From NCBI GenBank assembly GCA_037176725.1, contig JAZBRS010000035.1:43472001-43536000 (forward strand): a stretch of DNA of 64,000 nucleotides, given 5' to 3'. Source of the stretch: Posidonia oceanica. Its lineage: Eukaryota; Streptophyta; Magnoliopsida; Alismatales; Posidoniaceae. A program made the translations under genes and the position numbers. Below the pieces are notes generated by a model. That model was not told the origin of the DNA and made no database searches. It saw only the letters and a list, made by a program, of their open reading frames with translations. Shown here in pieces: positions 22,879-34,300 of the stretch (position 1 is its first letter; every line of letters begins with the position of its first letter).

Positions 22879-22883
22879 ACATG
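22879..22883. repeat. Left target-site duplication of element B (ACATG)
   Basis: ACATG here and at 43673-43677 flank element B exactly. The uninterrupted site is seen in D (near 59562) and in B itself (near 33045, opposite strand). Confidence 0.95.
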
Positions 22884-23589
22884 TGTAGTAATCCCGGTGT
22901 TTAGATCGTCCATGCACACTGCCAAAGCTTGCGTGCACCGATCAGAATCAGGTTCACTATTAGCGGCTGTGTCCGAGAAAGAAGACTTGACTCGGAAACA
23001 CTTAAAAAGGGAAAAAAGGAAAGAAAAGAAGATAAGACAATTCAGAGTCGCCACCGTGTCTATTAAGTCGGGAGACAAGGAAAATCAGGGAAATGCGTGA
23101 ATAAACACGCAAAACCAAGCAAAAGATGCAATGCAATGCAATGTAAAAGAAAAGAGATGCAAATGAATGCAAATGATATGACTCATGCCTAGGATAAGGG
23201 TAATATGGTCATTACGGGCCAAAAGACTGGGCAAGGACTCCTGTTACGTGCGGGGAAGGTGTTAGGCACCCCTGACACGCCCAAGAATCGGTCTTTCTAG
23301 GCTTACACTCGCATACGCAGGGAAATCCAGATTTGAATGCCTAAGTGCCATGAATGCCTAATTAGATGCTCATAGGTGTGCTCTAAGTGATGGAATGCAA
23401 TGCAAGGAATTAAACGTGCAATCTAAGCGCTCAACAATGCTGTCTGTGTTCCGAACCGGGCAAACCCTGGTTCGTGAGAACTCCAAACAGTAAGCATCAC
23501 TGCCCTATATGCAAATGCAGGCAAAAGAACAAAACAGCGGTAAAACCAGGCAATACAAGTGACATGCAAGAGAAAACAACGTTAAACAC

Positions 23590-23850
23590 ACAAAACGATG
23601 TGAGAAACGAAAGTCGGCATGCAAAACGATGCAAGAAACAAAGCATGCACGCAAAATGGTGCAAGAAACAAAGTCGGCATGCTAAACGATGTAAAAAACA
23701 AAGCAGACACGCAAAACGATGCGAGAAATAGAGCAGGCATGCAAAATGGTGCAAGAAACATAGTGGGCACGCAAAACGGTGCAAGAAACAAAGCAAGCAC
23801 GTAGAATGGTGCCAAAAGCGAAGTGGGCATGCAAAACGGTGCCAAAGCAA
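23590..23850 (-). repeat. Minisatellite in the 3' LTR of B
   Basis: Eight or nine imperfect units of about 31 bp around 'CACGCAAAACGATGCAAGAA' (plus strand). The sister copy in the 5' LTR (38460-38700) has about one unit fewer. Confidence 0.8.
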
Positions 23851-25660
23851 GTGAAATAAACCATCGATAAAGCCATGCAGATGCGGATGCAAAAACATGC
23901 AAAGGAAAGAGCAAGTGAAGCAAGGCAAGGCAAGGGGTGCAAGTGTGAGAACCAACACCGCTTAAGAACCACGTAATGTAGGTGTGAAGACCTACAAAGG
24001 GGAAAGGAAGCAAGTGGAGGGATCACCACTGCTCTGTAACTGTTTCCCACCAAAGTGTCCCACGATGTGTCTCGCACGCTGCAAAAAGCTCGCGGTGCAA
24101 TCAGATAGTGGAAAAGGGGGAAGAAAGTTGCAATTAGTGGTGAATGCAGGGGAAACTCAACCCAAAGACACTAGGAGTACGCAAAAAGAGGGAGCAGAGT
24201 TGATAGACAAGAAGAGGGAGTCCTAATCTACATGCTCAGAAAGCGAGAAGCAAAAACAATGCATGCAATGCAAATGATGTGCAAAAATGCTGTGCAGGAG
24301 TTCAGGAGGACTTACCTTGGAGATCTGAAGCCTGATCTGAGGAAAACTTGGTCTGCATTGAAGTTCGCTCCACCGGGAAGGTCCAGGTAACTTGATTGCG
24401 AAGATCCGGTGGTCCGATCAGAAGATATCCAGGCTTCAAGATAGAGGGGCCAAGAACAGGGGAGAAGAAGGGATCTAAGTGTAAAAGAGGTCCTAAGACT
24501 GTGCAAAATAGGTCCTCCCACGTATATGGGAGCTAGGGGTGCTTAAGTGTGTGCAGAGATGCTAAATGCAGTGATGCATGGGTGGAATGCATGCAAAAAT
24601 GCAAAAAAGGACCTTAGAATGATGTTTTGGAAAAGTTAAGGACCTAAATGTAAGTCTTTGAAAAAGTTAGGGACCTATATGTAAAGAATTTGAAAACTTA
24701 GGGGTCTAAATGCAAAGTTTTGAAAAGTTTGAGGGTCTGGATACAAATAAAACAAAATGCAGGGTTTGAAAAGTAATTTAATAAGGTAAAACATGCCTTT
24801 AAATGAGTTTTGTAAACAAGAAGAGGACTAACATGCAATTTTGAAACATGCAGGGGCTAAAATGCAATTTCATAAGGAAAAATATGCTCGTAAATGAGTT
24901 CTGAAAACATGCTGATGACTGGAATGCAATTTCAAAACATGCAGGGGTTAAAATGCAATTTTATAAGGAAAAAATGCAATAAAATGATTGTGCATGCAAA
25001 TGGAGGATTAAAGTGCAAAAATAAAAAAGGACAGGATAAAAATGCAAGCAAGGAAAAGTAAAAAATAAATGAGTTAATGAACTGGACAGAGGACTAAATA
25101 GCAAATAAAATAAATAGGAGGACCAAAAAGCAATTTAATAAGGTAAAAACAGATGATTAAATGACTTTTAACAACCACAGGACTAAAATGCAAAAATAAA
25201 AAGCTACTGGACTAGAAAATAAAGAACGGAAAAAACATTTGAACTACAGTAGGACCATAATGTAAATAAAATAAACAGCAGGACTGGAAATTAAAAGACA
25301 GAAACTTAAATTGAACTGGAGTTGGACTAAAACGTAAATAGAATAAATAATTGGGCTGGAATTAAAGAAAAAACTAAAAACTATAACAGTAGAGGACCTA
25401 CAAGTAATAAAAATAACATGCTGGACTTAAATTAAAAGAAAACTAAAGAAATTAAACAGCAGCTGGATTAACAAGCAAATAAATAGAACTACAGGTTTTT
25501 CATGCAATTTGATATAGTTTTATTTTAGATTTAAATGATTCTTAAACGATGGCAGGACCGGAAAGCAAATAAATAAATCAGTAGGGCAGAAATGCAATTT
25601 ATGGCAAAAATGACATGCTAAGTAAAAATAAAAGCACAGTAAAAGGAAGAAGAAAAGGCC

Positions 25661-25668
25661 ACTGTAGC
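25661..25668. repeat. Left 8-bp target-site duplication of the hAT-like element
   Basis: ACTGTAGC, repeated exactly at 27168-27175. The empty site, with a single ACTGTAGC, is in the sister LTR at 40499-40506. Confidence 0.95.
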
Positions 25669-27167
25669 TAGGGCTATAAGTGGGTCGAGTATAACCCGTT
25701 AACCTGACCCGACCCGACCCGTTAGGAATAGGTTAGGGTAGAGATTTTATATACCCGTTGACCCATTAACCTGTCACCTGCTAACCCATCAATTTAATGG
25801 GTTAGGGTTCGGGTAGCATGCTATGGGTAACCCGTTAACCCGAGAGTACATTAGTAAATTTACATAAACCCTAATTCCTTAACAATATAAATATATAATA
25901 TCATATGTAAGTATACCCTTCAATCCTTCACCTAACCCTAATGGCCTAACCCTATTTTCTATTTCCCGTCCCCACTCACTCCAACCTTCTTCTTCCTCTC
26001 TTCTCCTCTCCCCCAAACCCTAGGGTTAATCTAGGGTTTCGCCGCACCATGATCCTTTCCCACTCCTTCTCCAAACACCTTTTTCGTTCGAATCCCTCCC
26101 TCATCTACTCCCTTGCCGTCTCCTGCTCCTCTTCCTCCCTCTCCACTGAACCCCACAGGGTGTCGCCAGAGCCCAAGCCCGAGCAGTGGGAGACAGTGGA
26201 TGAGTACAAGATCCTGATCTCCAAGAAGTCCAAGTCCCCTTCTGCGTTCAGGATGGCGGAGATCCCATGGCAGACGAAGGTCGCCAACGCTGTGCAGTTG
26301 ATCGGGAAGGTCGGGGTGCCCGTCAAGGTCGTCACGGCCAAGGACGGGAGTGTTTCCGCTGTCACTATTCTCGTGCGGCACAAGGATGCCGATGATCTCC
26401 CGCAGTTTTGGTTCGTTCTGTTGTTGTTGTTGTTGTTGTTGTTGTTTGTTCTGGTGTTTTTGTTAGTTGAAGTGTTGAACTTATGGGCTTTGGTCGATTA
26501 GAGGATTCCAGTGGTGTTTCAAGGTGATTTGGCAGATGCTGCGGTATTGGTTTATCAAGTTGAGAGATTCGTAGCGTCGATGTATTTCGCTTGAGTAATC
26601 TTAGTAGTGGAAGATATAACTAGTTGATTAGATCATTCTCGATGATTTTTGTAACACGCATGAGAGTGGAACATTCTAATGTTGTGGAAGATATGTTTTT
26701 TTGTGCTTGCCCTTGTTGTTCTGGTGGCAAAATGAAATGAAGTTTTAATACCTTTTTTTATGTAGGTTATTGTTCAGAGCATTAACTTTGTGCAAGAGTT
26801 GTTTTCAAAGAAGAAATGTCAATTGGGTAAGGAAGGAAAACAAAGAGAAAAGGAAATGGCTGATCCTAGAAATGGGTAAGAAAGATTGACTTTGAATCCA
26901 TAAGGAATGGTTGAAGTAAAAATAGATAAAAAAGATCAAACTGGGCTACTAATGTTAACCTAAGCACATGATTTAACAATAAAACAATTCACCCGTTTTG
27001 ACCCGTTAACCCAACCCATCATCCGTTATTCTAATGGGTAGTGGGTAGGGTAGCGACTACAATTTTTTAAGACGGGTATTCACCCGACCCGTTACTCGTT
27101 AAGAAAGGACGGGTTAGGGTTAGGGTAGACCTTCAACCCGACCCAACCCGACCCGTTTACACCCCTA
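25669..27167. mobile_element. hAT-like DNA transposon (non-autonomous, Pack-type), 1499 bp
   Basis: Imperfect terminal inverted repeats: left TAGGGCTATAAGTGGGTCGA, right (reverse complement) TAGGGGTGTAAACGGGTCGG. The 8-bp target duplication is exact and the subterminal regions are rich in ACCCGTTAACC-type repeats on both strands. Eight-base duplications and TA-G-GG ends are typical of hAT. No transposase is present. In place of one it carries a gene fragment (26049-26594), so it is a non-autonomous carrier. It inserted after B, since the other LTR of B is empty at this site. Confidence 0.9.
26049..26594 (+). pseudogene. Captured host gene fragment: organellar OB-fold single-stranded-DNA-binding-like protein, with intron
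   Basis: Exon one 26049-26410 opens with a Ser/Arg-rich, acid-poor N-terminus (MILSHSFSKHLFRSN) like an organelle transit peptide, then WETVDEYKILISKKSKSPSA, EIPWQTKVANAVQLIGKVGV and VSAVTILVRH, as in plant SSB/OSB-type OB folds. A GT...AG intron of 93 bp (26411-26503) joins in frame to exon two (26504-26594), giving PQFW|IPVVFQGDLADAAVLVYQ, again the usual FW-IPV-F-GDLA motif of the family. The frame then stops after VERFVASMYFA, well short of a complete OB fold, so the rest was left out or a further intron starts near VYQ. Since the intron is kept, the capture was at the DNA level. The family call is by motif memory only. Confidence 0.68.
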
Positions 27168-27175
27168 ACTGTAGC
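27168..27175. repeat. Right 8-bp target-site duplication of the hAT-like element
   Basis: ACTGTAGC, identical to 25661-25668. Confidence 0.95.
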
Positions 27176-30100
27176 AGGACACTAACAGTGGCCGGAGAGG
27201 GAGGAGATGAGGTGTTGGTGAAGCGCTGAGAGGCTGGGAGCCTTCACCGGAGCAGCATGGAGGTCGGAGCGGCGTCGGCGGGCAATGACGCGGCCTGGAG
27301 TAGATCGGAGAGAGCAGTGGAGCTCTACAAGAGATTTTGAAGCAGATCGGAGGACTGGAGCGTCGCCAGAGGAAACTGGAGACGGGGCAGCACTCCTAGA
27401 GGCTCCCCGGAGCTTGGACGAACGACGGTGGAGCTTTCTGCAGGCTGGAGCGACGAGTCGAGCTCGAAGCTCGCCGGAGAAGACAGGTCAGTGGCGGAGC
27501 TGACTCGGCGCGAGAGGAGGCAGAACCCTATTCTAAGGGGCGGAAAAGCTGGAGAAGGAGGAGACTAGTCTAATGGGAGAGAGAGTCACCTGATTTGGTG
27601 TCCGGAGCGTCCCCCCGACGTGGGTGGCTTCTGTAGAGGCCGGTAGTGATCATCTGAGTGCAGCAGGCGTCGTCAACGGCTCGCGATCATCTAGAACGGC
27701 TCCACGCAGTCCTCTGGAGCTCACTGAATGCTTGGAAGGAAGTTCTGAAGACTGGCGGGAGGTATCACCTTCTTGGGTGCACAGAGGGTCGTCTAAGGTG
27801 GGGGGAGGTGTTTGCTGCTCTCTGGGTTGAACGAAGACTGCTGGTGGACTTCTAGAGCTTCAGTGAGTGTTTCTGGGGGGTTGAATTGGGTCGTGGGTTG
27901 CTAGAGAGGGAGTTGGCAGGTGTGGTGCTTTTCAGACAGAAAAGGGGGCAGGTGTTTGTAGTGGTGGATTCTGGCTATGGGGAGGATGAAGGCCAGAGCT
28001 CAGGTGGTTTAGGAAGGTAGTGATCAGGCAAGTTAAAGGGTGGAGTTAGGGATGATTTCAGGGTCAGTGGTGCTGGGAATTTCAGAGTGGAGGGTGTGGG
28101 GTTACTGTGGTGGTTTCAGGTGGTGCTGGGGTGATTTTGGGTTGAATTGGAGAGTGGAATGGGTGGAGGTGATTGCTGGATTCTAGGTGGATTTGGGGGA
28201 TGAATTTGGGATGGGTTTGAAGGAGTTGGAAGGTCTGGTTTTAGAGAGAAGAGGAGGAGGAAATGCTCTGATTTTTGTAAATGAAGAGGAGGAGAATTGG
28301 AGGCTCTCATGCTCTCTGGATGCTCTCTCTCAGGGGGGCCAAAGGTGGTGAAGGAGAGGCTAAGGATCTGGTTTTATCAGGGGCACGAATGAGCTGGGCA
28401 CACTGTGGATTTTGAAATCCCACCGGCGCCAAACACTAGAGCTGAAATGAGAGGAGTCTGACGAGAAGACTGGCAATAAATGCCCATTGGAAGAGCCGCT
28501 GAGAGAAGAGAGAGGAGAGGCGAGCTGTTGCTGGAGGTGATGGCGAGGGAGGAATTGAATTCAAAGGAGAGGAGGGAGTGCTGTTGGTTCTGTGGGAAGA
28601 AAACAGAAGAGGAAGCTGAAGAAGAAGAAGGAAGAAGAAGGGTGGAAGAGGAGGACGGGTACTAGGCTGGGCCTCACACGCGCGGAAAAAAAAAATAGAA
28701 AAAAAAGAAAGGAAGAGAGGGGAAGAGCTGCAGCTGGTGGGCTGGGCCGACAAAAAGAGAAAAAAAAAAGTGGAAAAGAAAGAAAAGGAAAAAGAGAGAA
28801 AGAAGAGAAGGGATTGGAAAAAAGGAAAAAAAAATTAAAATAAAATAAAATAAAAAGAAGAAAAGGTTTAAAAACATTTTGAGGTGGTTGTTTTTTAGTG
28901 TTGAGATTTTTAATTAGGTTTTTAAATATTGTTTTTAAATTAACTAGGGTTAGAAAGAATTTTAGTCTTTGATTTAAGTTTTTAGGATTTTTCTTGAGTT
29001 TTCTTTAAATTTTTTTTTGATTTTGTTTTAAATGTTTGTTAAGTTTTTTAATTATTTTTTAGTTAGGTTTTTCTTGTTAAGTTTTTTCCTTTTTCTTTTT
29101 AATTAAGTTTTTAAATTGTTTTAAAGTTTTCTAATTGTTTCTTTTAGATTTGTTAAGTGTTTTTTTAATTACTTGTCTTAGTGTTTTTAATTGCTTCTTT
29201 TTCCGTTTTCCTTTTTTCTAGGGTTTGCTTTAGGTTATTTTAAAAGGGCTTTTGCCTTTTTTGTTTGTTTTGATTATACCTTTCTTTTGTTGTTTTTAAT
29301 AGCATTTTCTTTTGGTTTGTTTTGTATTTTTTAGGTTACACTCTTAGTTTGTTTTCTTTTAGTTGGATTTAGTTGGGCTTTTGTTTTTAATTGTTTGTTT
29401 AAGTTTTTTAATTATTTCTTTTTAGGATTTTGATTTGTTTTTCTTTTGTTTTCCTTTTTTAATTAGAGTTTTAAGGGTTTTTAAAGGCTTAATGGAAGAT
29501 AGGAAAAGAAAAAGAAAAGGAACAAGAAAAAGAAGAAATGGAGAAAGAAAGAAGAAAGAGAGGAGAGGAAGGAAAATAAATATTAGAAAATTAAGAGATA
29601 AGCTAAAAATAAAATAAAAATACAAATAAAATACAGAAAAGAGAGATGCACAAGGTGGGCCTACTACCAAGCAAGAAAAAGAGAGAGAAGGGAGTGAAAA
29701 GAAGGAGAATAAGAGGGAAGAGAGAGAGGAGAGAGAAGAATAATTTAGGAGAGAGAAAAGGATAATTTGGAGAGATGAAGGGGATAAAGGCTTAGAAATG
29801 AGGTGGAACTTGGTGAGTGTGTGACCTAGGGTTTCTAGTGTTGGACCTAGGATTTCAAGTTGGATTTTGGAAGGTTTTGAAAGGGTTTTGAGGTGTAGAA
29901 AAAGGGTAGTTTTACCTAGGTTTTCTAGGGTTTTTGGGAGTGGTTTTGGTTTGAAATTCTTAGTGTTTCTTGGTGGGTTTTCTAAGTTAGGGAGGATGGG
30001 TTTTCCTATGGTTTTTGGGTAGTTTTTGGGTTTGGGAAATGGGTGTGATTCTAGGTTTTGGTTTGGGCTTGATTTTGGAGAAGGATGAGAGGAAATGGTG

Positions 30101-30178
30101 TAGGTTTGGACCTAGATTTGGGTTCAGAAGCCACCAGAAGATTTCCATTGATTCAGCTGTCAAAATGGGGTGTCAACC

Positions 30179-30195
30179 GATGCCCCTCCCCGAGC
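30179..30195 (-). promoter_or_regulatory. Polypurine tract of element B
   Basis: Minus strand GGGGAGGGGCATC directly before the 3' LTR; C and D have the same tract (AGAGAGGGGCATC and AGGGAGGGGCATC). It primes plus-strand DNA synthesis. Confidence 0.8.
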
Positions 30196-31587
30196 GAGGT
30201 CAAGTGAAGCGAGGCCGCTGCTCAGGGTTGACAAGACACCCCGTCTGACCATTGGGAGCAGAAGATTGCTATAGACGTGAGTCATTTATTCAGCAGATGC
30301 ACCAAAAATCATGACTCGTCGCCAAATGCAGATGAATGCAAATGCAATGCATGCAAATGCAAATGTTAGTGCAAAAGATAGTACAGATGCGAATGCTGAT
30401 GATGTTGATGATGCTGATGATGTAATGATGCTGATGATGTCATGCTGAGGTTGAACCAATATACTAGTGGTGCATGATGCTATGCATGAAGAGATGCTGT
30501 GCTGGTGCATGTGCGGATGCTGCGGGTGCTTGCTATGCTACGAGTGCTAATGCTGATGCTGGTGCAGTGCGGTGTGATGCATGCTGAAGCGAGGGGAAGC
30601 AGAAAGTGCGATGATGCAATGCGACAAGTTGGATGCTCGTCCAAGCTTGCGCAATAGGGGCTTCGGAAGGACCAACGCGCTTGCCGCTCGGGCAGGTTGG
30701 CTGCTAGTCCAGGGGAGGCCAAAGGTCCTTGTCCTTTTGGGATAAGTGAAATGAGCAGGAGCTCGCGAGGCCGTGAGAAAGAGAAAATGCTTGCCTCCAG
30801 GCGAGGCAGCAAACAGGCGGAAAAGGCAGGGAGTGCAATGCAATGCAAAGGATGTCCTAGGCAATGCAAGAAGGTGAATGCAAATGCAGATGAATGCAAA
30901 CACTAGAATGCTGTGCAAATGAAAATGGTATGCTTACGCTAACGCTTACTGCGCTATACTCCTCTGGGGGAAGGCGGGATGGTGCATGCATGCGAGAGAG
31001 GCGGAAAATGCAATGCAATGCAAAAGCTGAAAATAAAGTGCTGCAAGTAAAGTGCTGAAAGGAAAGTGCTGAAAAGTAAAGTGCTGCAAGGAAAGTTGCT
31101 GAAAATAAAGTGCTGAAAGTAAAGGCTGAAAGTAAAGTGCTGAAAGTAAAGGCTGAAAAGTAAAGATGCTGGAAAGGAAAGTTGCTAAGAATAAAGTGCT
31201 GAAAATAAAGGCTGAAAGTAAAGGCTGAAAAGTAAAGATGCTGGAAGTAAAGGTTGAAAGTAAAGGCTGAAAAGTAAAGATGCTATGGATGTGCATGTGG
31301 TGGCGGGCACGTAATGCCCGGGAAAGCGGAATGCGGAAGTTGGTGTAAGGACCACAGAGGAGCAGCAGCGCAATAAGGGTGCAATGTTATGTAGTGGAAT
31401 GCAGGGTATAAACAGTGAAACGCCGGGCATGCGAAATCGAGAAATCAATCCTGGTTGCACGATGTCCAGGTAATGATGGAATGCAATACTAGGACTGACT
31501 CTACAGAGGATACAAAGAAGCTATATGATGTCATGCAATGCGAATGCTGATGCCATGCAACAAAATGCAATTACACTACGAAGAAAT

Positions 31588-32220
31588 GGGTGATAAGTTA
31601 ATGGACCTATCACGGGATAGTTAGGGCTATCAGCCTGCTGAGGAGTTGACAGACTCATCACCAGATAGTTAGGGTTATCAGCCCGATGAGGAGTTAACGG
31701 ACTCATCATCGGATAGTTGGGGCTATCAGCCCGAATGAGGGTGGAAAGGGGGTGGGAATACCGAACCAGAAGATGCGGCAGAGGTCTAGAGACGCTCCCG
31801 CGATAGTTGGGGATGTCAGCCCAATGCAGATGGGAATGGGATACCATGGGGCAGCAAAAAAGATGCCCCTAGTATTAGGAGGATACCAGGGGATAGCCGA
31901 AGCGCCCATGGCATCAAAATGCAAGGTGGATGAATGAATGGATGCGAGGTGATAGGTTGATGGACCCATCGCCGAGCAGTTAGGGCTGCCAGCCCGAATG
32001 GAAAATGATAGGTTGACGGACCCATCACTGAGCAGTTAGGGTTGCCAGGCCGATGGGATGAGGGGGACGATACCATGGGGCAGAAAAAAAGATGCCCCTG
32101 GTATCAAGGTGATACCAGGGGACAGCCGAAGCGCCCTTGGCACCGAAATGCGAGGATGGATAGATGAATGGATGATAGGTTGACGAACCTATTGCCGAGC
32201 AGTTAGGGGTGCCAGCCCGG
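31588..32220 (-). repeat. Paired-hairpin repeat units and strong hairpins, element B, second set
   Basis: Units carry GATAGG...CCTATC or GATGAG...CTCATC arms and GATAG-NNNNNN-CTATC arms. Two CCCCTGGTATC hairpins are at 31866-31892 and 32095-32121. Confidence 0.7.
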
Positions 32221-33635
32221 ATGCAAGGAAATGAGGAATGCAAAAGGATACAGAGAAACCCCCCATGGTGGGTGTGCAATGGTCTCAGTGCGGGCATGCT
32301 TCGTGGCATCACGAGGTGAGAAGCGAGGGACATGCCAGTCATCAAGGACCTACCCAACGCGGTGGGCGGTAAAACTTTGAAAAGCGCGGAGTCTCTGAGT
32401 GAGGCAGGCAAGAGTGCTCGTCCTTGATTCCGGTTTTCGAGAACAGCGAGAAGGGAAGAAGATAATAATATATTACAGCATGCATTTTTTGGTGGCTTTG
32501 GACTTAAAAGCAGCTGCTAAGAGGGTGCTTCTGCACTTTCTAACTCAGGAGACTCGATCCTCGAGCAATGCCATGCCAAGTTGTGGTCGGTGGCTCTCAT
32601 TCTCACTCTTGGCTCAGGATGAGGCTTTGGCTGCAGACGGGTAGCAGAAGCGTTGGATGTAGCTTCACAGCCTCCGTCTTAATTCCTCGGGGACCGACTA
32701 CCGCTTTTGATGCTCACAGGATGATATTTCTTTTCCCCTCATGAGTGACCGAATCTGCATCTAGCCTTCCAGGAAGTAAGTGTTGTCTGCACAGGGGATT
32801 GGAGTGTGCTGCTGCGCTCGGAGGGTGGGGCCAGGTCCTCCAGATTAAGTGTCCTGTGCATTTGCGAGTGTGGCGCTTGGAGTTGATAACTGAGGGGGCT
32901 TCGATACTCGTCCGAGTCACTCTTCTCTTGAGCTCCTTTTTTCTTCAACTTCTTTCTTCATTTTTCTTTTATGCTCAGCATGCATATCATGTTATCATAT
33001 TCTTATGCTCACATGATCTCTGTTCTTTTGGATATGCATGTCTTCGCCCTCTTGGGGTAGTGGTCCTTGGTGAGGCATTAAGAGTTCGGCTGATCGGTGT
33101 ACACCTTCATCCTCTGCAATGCGTGCTTACAGCCTCTGGCTATGCTCTGCTCTGCTTCAGTCCTCTCCATGTTCGGTGGACTCTCTTGATAAGGTGGATC
33201 TCGCGTGTAGTGTTCTGAAACTCAGCGAGATGCTCTATTCTGCTCTCAGTCTCACTTTGTGGCCACATGCAAGAGATGGCGTTGCTCGGGTGAGACCTGC
33301 CTGAGATTGTCACTGCTTGACATCCTCTAGGCGCTGCTTGTTTGTCCGTAGCCAGGTTTCTGATTATACAAATGTTTATGGGTTTTGTATATTTTAGAAG
33401 GGGAAGGGACAAGCATGTTTTTGGGATTTTGCATTGGTTTTGTATTTTTTATGGTTTTTGGTTTAAGAAAACATAAAAAAGGAAAACCAGCAGCAAGATG
33501 AGAAAATATTTTTGCATTTTTTGATATTCTTTATTTTTTTTTTGGTGCTTTTGTCTTTTACAGGATGCAAGAAATGACATGTATATGTAGAAGAATGATA
33601 GATATGAGATGATAGCTATGTGCAGAAGAATGTGC

Positions 33636-33838
33636 AGAGTGATAGGTCAACGGACCTATCACCGAATAGTTAGGGATATCAGCCCAAGAGTGATAGGTTA
33701 ACAGACCTATCGTCGAGCAGTTAGGGTTGCCAGTGTGAGAGTGATAGGTTAACAGACCTATCGCCGAGTAGTTAGGGGTGCCAGCTCGAGAGTGATAGGT
33801 TAACAGACCTATCGCCGAGCAGTTAGGGTTGTCAGCCG
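33636..33838 (-). repeat. Paired-hairpin repeat units, element B, first set
   Basis: Four units of about 50 bp of the type 'gataggttaacagacctatc' followed by 'gccgagcagttagggttgcc' (plus strand). Confidence 0.8.
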
Positions 33839-34000
33839 GAATGCAGTGAAATGAATGCAAGAAGCAGAAAGGGATGCATGCTTTTGATGGGTTTTGTTGA
33901 TTTTATGCTTTTTATGATTTTCAGGCAAGGTGAGAAAACACATAAACAAAACAAAACGAAAAGAAAAGACAATGTAGGAAACAAAAGAGAGGTAAGAATG

Positions 34001-34010
34001 ACTTACCTGC
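34001..34010 (-). promoter_or_regulatory. Splice-donor-like site after gag, element B
   Basis: Minus strand GGCAG|GTAAGT, at the same place as in C and D. Confidence 0.45.
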
Positions 34011-34300
34011 CAGCAACCTCGGGAGGGAGGTGCTGGGTTCGCTCCTATGCTGCTGATGTTGTCGGCGAGGTCCACTGTTAGCAATGCATGGAGCACTGGG
34101 GTACTGGAGCTACTGACGGCAGTGTAGGGAGCACTAGGGCTACAAAAGCTAGAGGAGGAACTAACATGGACGACGCTGCACCTGGGCTTGCTGTCGATGC
34201 TGCTGTTGCATCTCCGAGCATCCCTCGAACGAGATAAGAGGGACAGGAAAAGGGGATTACGCCTATGGGATCAGAAGGATCCACTAGGGCAGAGCAGGAT

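Larger units (their letters stand above)
21712..22883 (+). other. Post-gag region of element C up to the B insertion, with splice donor and first hairpin units
   Basis: After gag, a Pro/Ala/Val-rich stretch in another frame (LADSISSVGANPAPPSRG) leads to a splice-donor-like CAG|GTAAGT at 22008/22009, at the same place as in B and D. Two hairpin units lie at 22176-22283. The rest matches D (58680-59565) and is non-coding. Confidence 0.6.
22884..30178 (-). repeat. 3' LTR of element B (with hAT insertion)
   Basis: On the minus strand it starts at 30178 next to the polypurine tract (the first base should be T but reads G, as the plus strand has CAACC where the 5' LTR has CAACA) and ends ...GGGATTACTACA at 22884. 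It matches 37781-43672 throughout except for the hAT element, a short deletion in the 5' copy near 40405, and a 79-bp repeat present once here and three times in the 5' copy. Confidence 0.93.
30196..34000 (-). repeat. 3' non-coding repeat region of element B
   Basis: No gene. Reading in element sense: a splice donor at 34007, paired-hairpin units (33636-33838), then a second set (32170-32220, 31945-32045, 31588-31735), two copies of the strong CCCCTGGTATC hairpin (32095-32121 and 31866-31892), a purine-rich set of 'gctgaaagtaaag' units (31020-31290), and a GATGCT-rich stretch (30395-30450). The order is the same in C and D. Confidence 0.75.

Noticed and set aside
28436..28880. Hydrophobic or Lys/Glu-rich ORFs in polypurine/polypyrimidine tracts (also 41866-42375, 50608-51120)
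   Set aside because: They are translations of simple-sequence tracts with no domain.
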